A stretch of 64,000 nucleotides of DNA from Thermoplasmata archaeon. GTDB lineage: Archaea; Thermoplasmatota; Thermoplasmata; Halarchaeoplasmatales; Halarchaeoplasmataceae. Below the pieces are notes generated by a model. The model did no database searches. It saw nothing but the letters and a program-made list of their open reading frames with translations, and was not told the origin of the DNA. Where the stretch lies: NCBI GenBank assembly GCA_003554965.1, contig PWHR01000009.1, positions 1 to 64,000 on the forward strand, in the 5' to 3' direction. Positions 63,315-64,000 of this stretch are shown here, in pieces. Every line of letters starts with the position of its first letter. The first letter of the stretch is position 1. The position numbers were made by a program, and so were the translations under genes.

Positions 63315-63821
63315 TTATAGGTCTTCAAAAACGTCCTCTTCTATGCCCAGGGGTTCACCGCATTCGGGACATTCTTCGGCATCTCCTGGTACTTCTGCAC
63401 CACAGATCGGGCATTCCTGTTCTTCTAGTTCTTCTTCCTCTTCTTCAAATTCTTCTTCAGGTGGTTCTAGTTCCTCCCCACACTCTGGGCACTCTTCAGA
63501 GTCTATGGGGATGACAGCACCACAAGTGGGGCAGATACCCTCTTCGGCTTCTTCTAGTTTATCTTCAATCTCCTCTTCCACGGCGGGTTCTCCTTTGGTC
63601 ATTGCCATAGCTCCCCCGATCACCATAACGATAAGTCCAACGGCTATACCTATGAAAAAGTGGTAGGATATGTGACCGTTGGGATTTATTTCAGATGGAT
63701 ACTCGCCTATTAAAGGTAATTCACCTGGACCTGCAAACTTCAATACTATCACTGCTATCAATATAATTATCCCTAATGCAGCGATGGCCCAACCTTTGTT
63801 AAATCCTTTTTCGTCTGCCAT
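63315..63821 (-). CDS. Membrane protein with two tandem zinc ribbons
   Basis: Two transmembrane helices (AIAALGIIILIAVIVLKF, about residues 12-29; FFIGIAVGLIVMVIGGAMAM, about 54-73) are followed by a Glu-rich linker and two near-identical zinc ribbons: CPTCGAVIPIDSEECPECGE and CPICGAEVPGDAEECPECGE, separated by an almost pure Glu stretch. The ribbons are likely cytoplasmic. Function unknown; such tails often mediate protein contacts. TATA TTTATATAT (about 63877-63885) reads leftwards towards it, and GGAGG lies 9-13 bases before the ATG. Confidence 0.82.
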   Translation of the reverse strand: MADEKGFNKGWAIAALGIIILIAVIVLKFAGPGELPLIGEYPSEINPNGHISYHFFIGIAVGLIVMVIGGAMAMTKGEPAVEEEIEDKLEEAEEGICPTCGAVIPIDSEECPECGEELEPPEEEFEEEEEELEEQECPICGAEVPGDAEECPECGEPLGIEEDVFEDL

Positions 63822-63925
63822 ATCTCTTCAACCTCCAAATATAGGAGCCTCTTGACAAGTGGATTATAACTCATCATATATAAATCCTGTGTTTAAAACA
63901 AATCCCATAAGTGTAGACAATCTCA

Positions 63926-64000
63926 TCACATCCTCCAAAAACATTCCTCCGATACATCGTTTATTTTGTCTTTCATCACCGATATCTCTTGATAATAACC
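63926..64000 (-). CDS. Possible C-terminal end of a gene entering the window
   Basis: On the minus strand the last bases read GYYQEISVMKDKINDVSEEC followed by FWRM and a stop at 63926. The composition is protein-like, but only 24 residues are visible. Another frame stays open to 63864 but would run through the TATA box of the downstream gene, so it is less likely. The product cannot be named. Confidence 0.3.
   Translation of the reverse strand, partial: GYYQEISVMKDKINDVSEECFWRM

Noticed and set aside
1-64000. CRISPR arrays, insertion sequences, integrases or prophage genes.
   Set aside because: No regularly spaced repeats, transposase, integrase or phage structural motifs were seen in any part of the window.
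63864-64000. A 43-residue frame open to the right edge and ending at 63864.
   Set aside because: Its last 20 codons cover the TATA box and upstream region of the zinc-ribbon membrane gene; the frame ending at 63926 fits better.

Overview
The window is a contiguous piece of an archaeal chromosome. The evidence is consistent: sn-glycerol-1-phosphate dehydrogenase, a PAN ATPase and proteasome beta subunit, membrane-anchored LonB, FtsZ, deoxyhypusine synthase, aIF2-gamma, ribosomal protein S6e, primase small subunit, Pop5, Nob1, aCPSF1/FttA, a SAMP/Urm1-like protein, Trm1 and an archaeal MptD-like pterin aldolase. Promoters carry TATA boxes about 25 bases before the likely RNA start, and several genes appear leaderless. 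The base composition is moderately A+T-rich. RNA genes stand out as G+C-rich islands, which suggests growth at raised temperature. The 5S rRNA gene stands alone, as in Thermoplasmata-like lineages. I cannot fix the lineage from the sequence. There are no methanogenesis genes here; lactate permease, phenylacetate-CoA ligase and ADP-forming acyl-CoA synthetases point to an organic-acid or peptide-using heterotroph.

Layout. 0-1.4 kb: tRNA-Leu(CAG) flanked by hairpins, and a membrane-anchored FKBP isomerase. 1.5-10.9 kb: DDAH-like amidinohydrolase, a lonB-lhr pair, a frameshifted small membrane protein, alkyladenine glycosylase, Thi4, G1P dehydrogenase and UPF0179. 10.9-16.4 kb: a complete stress cluster read leftwards (hsp20, ArsR-like regulator, hsp20, grpE, dnaK, dnaJ) with a candidate operator at its head. 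16.5-22 kb: acylphosphatase, Usp, DUF763, PAN, a zinc-ribbon gene behind a highly structured leader RNA, an AbrB-like protein and a TauE-type exporter. 22.3-26.8 kb: two divergent Usp-like paralogues bracketing a DASS-like transporter, then a zinc ribbon-PUA-PP-loop-ferredoxin protein. 26.8-37.4 kb: housekeeping (Trm1, THEP1-like protein with a degenerate P-loop, MptD, FtsZ, DHS, PyrBI, coiled coil, FttA, PsmB).

37.5-47.2 kb: carbon and acyl-CoA metabolism. A leftward phenylacetate-CoA ligase and lactate permease face a rightward four-gene set: fused ADP-forming acyl-CoA synthetase, a BioD-like/DRTGG protein, a CoA-transferase fused to a GNAT acetyltransferase, and a second free ATP-grasp beta subunit. 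47.2-52.6 kb: DUF2240/HisA-like genes, GNAT, OsmC and an ABC exporter with a CARDB surface partner behind a long, motif-rich intergenic region. 52.6-64 kb: small acidic protein, SAMP, 5S rRNA, aIF2-gamma/S6e, PriS, a Pop5-radical SAM-UPF0282 operon, gamma carbonic anhydrase-like protein, Nob1, DUF1122 and a double zinc-ribbon membrane protein.

The most unusual observations are (1) a 5S rRNA gene with an insert of about 100 bases that folds into its own branched structure, similar in size and place to the classic Halococcus morrhuae insert; (2) a roughly 190-base three-way-junction leader whose closing helix would sequester the Shine-Dalgarno site of a zinc-ribbon gene; (3) the Usp-like/transporter/Usp-like cassette; and (4) the acyl-CoA cluster with its CoA-transferase-GNAT fusion.
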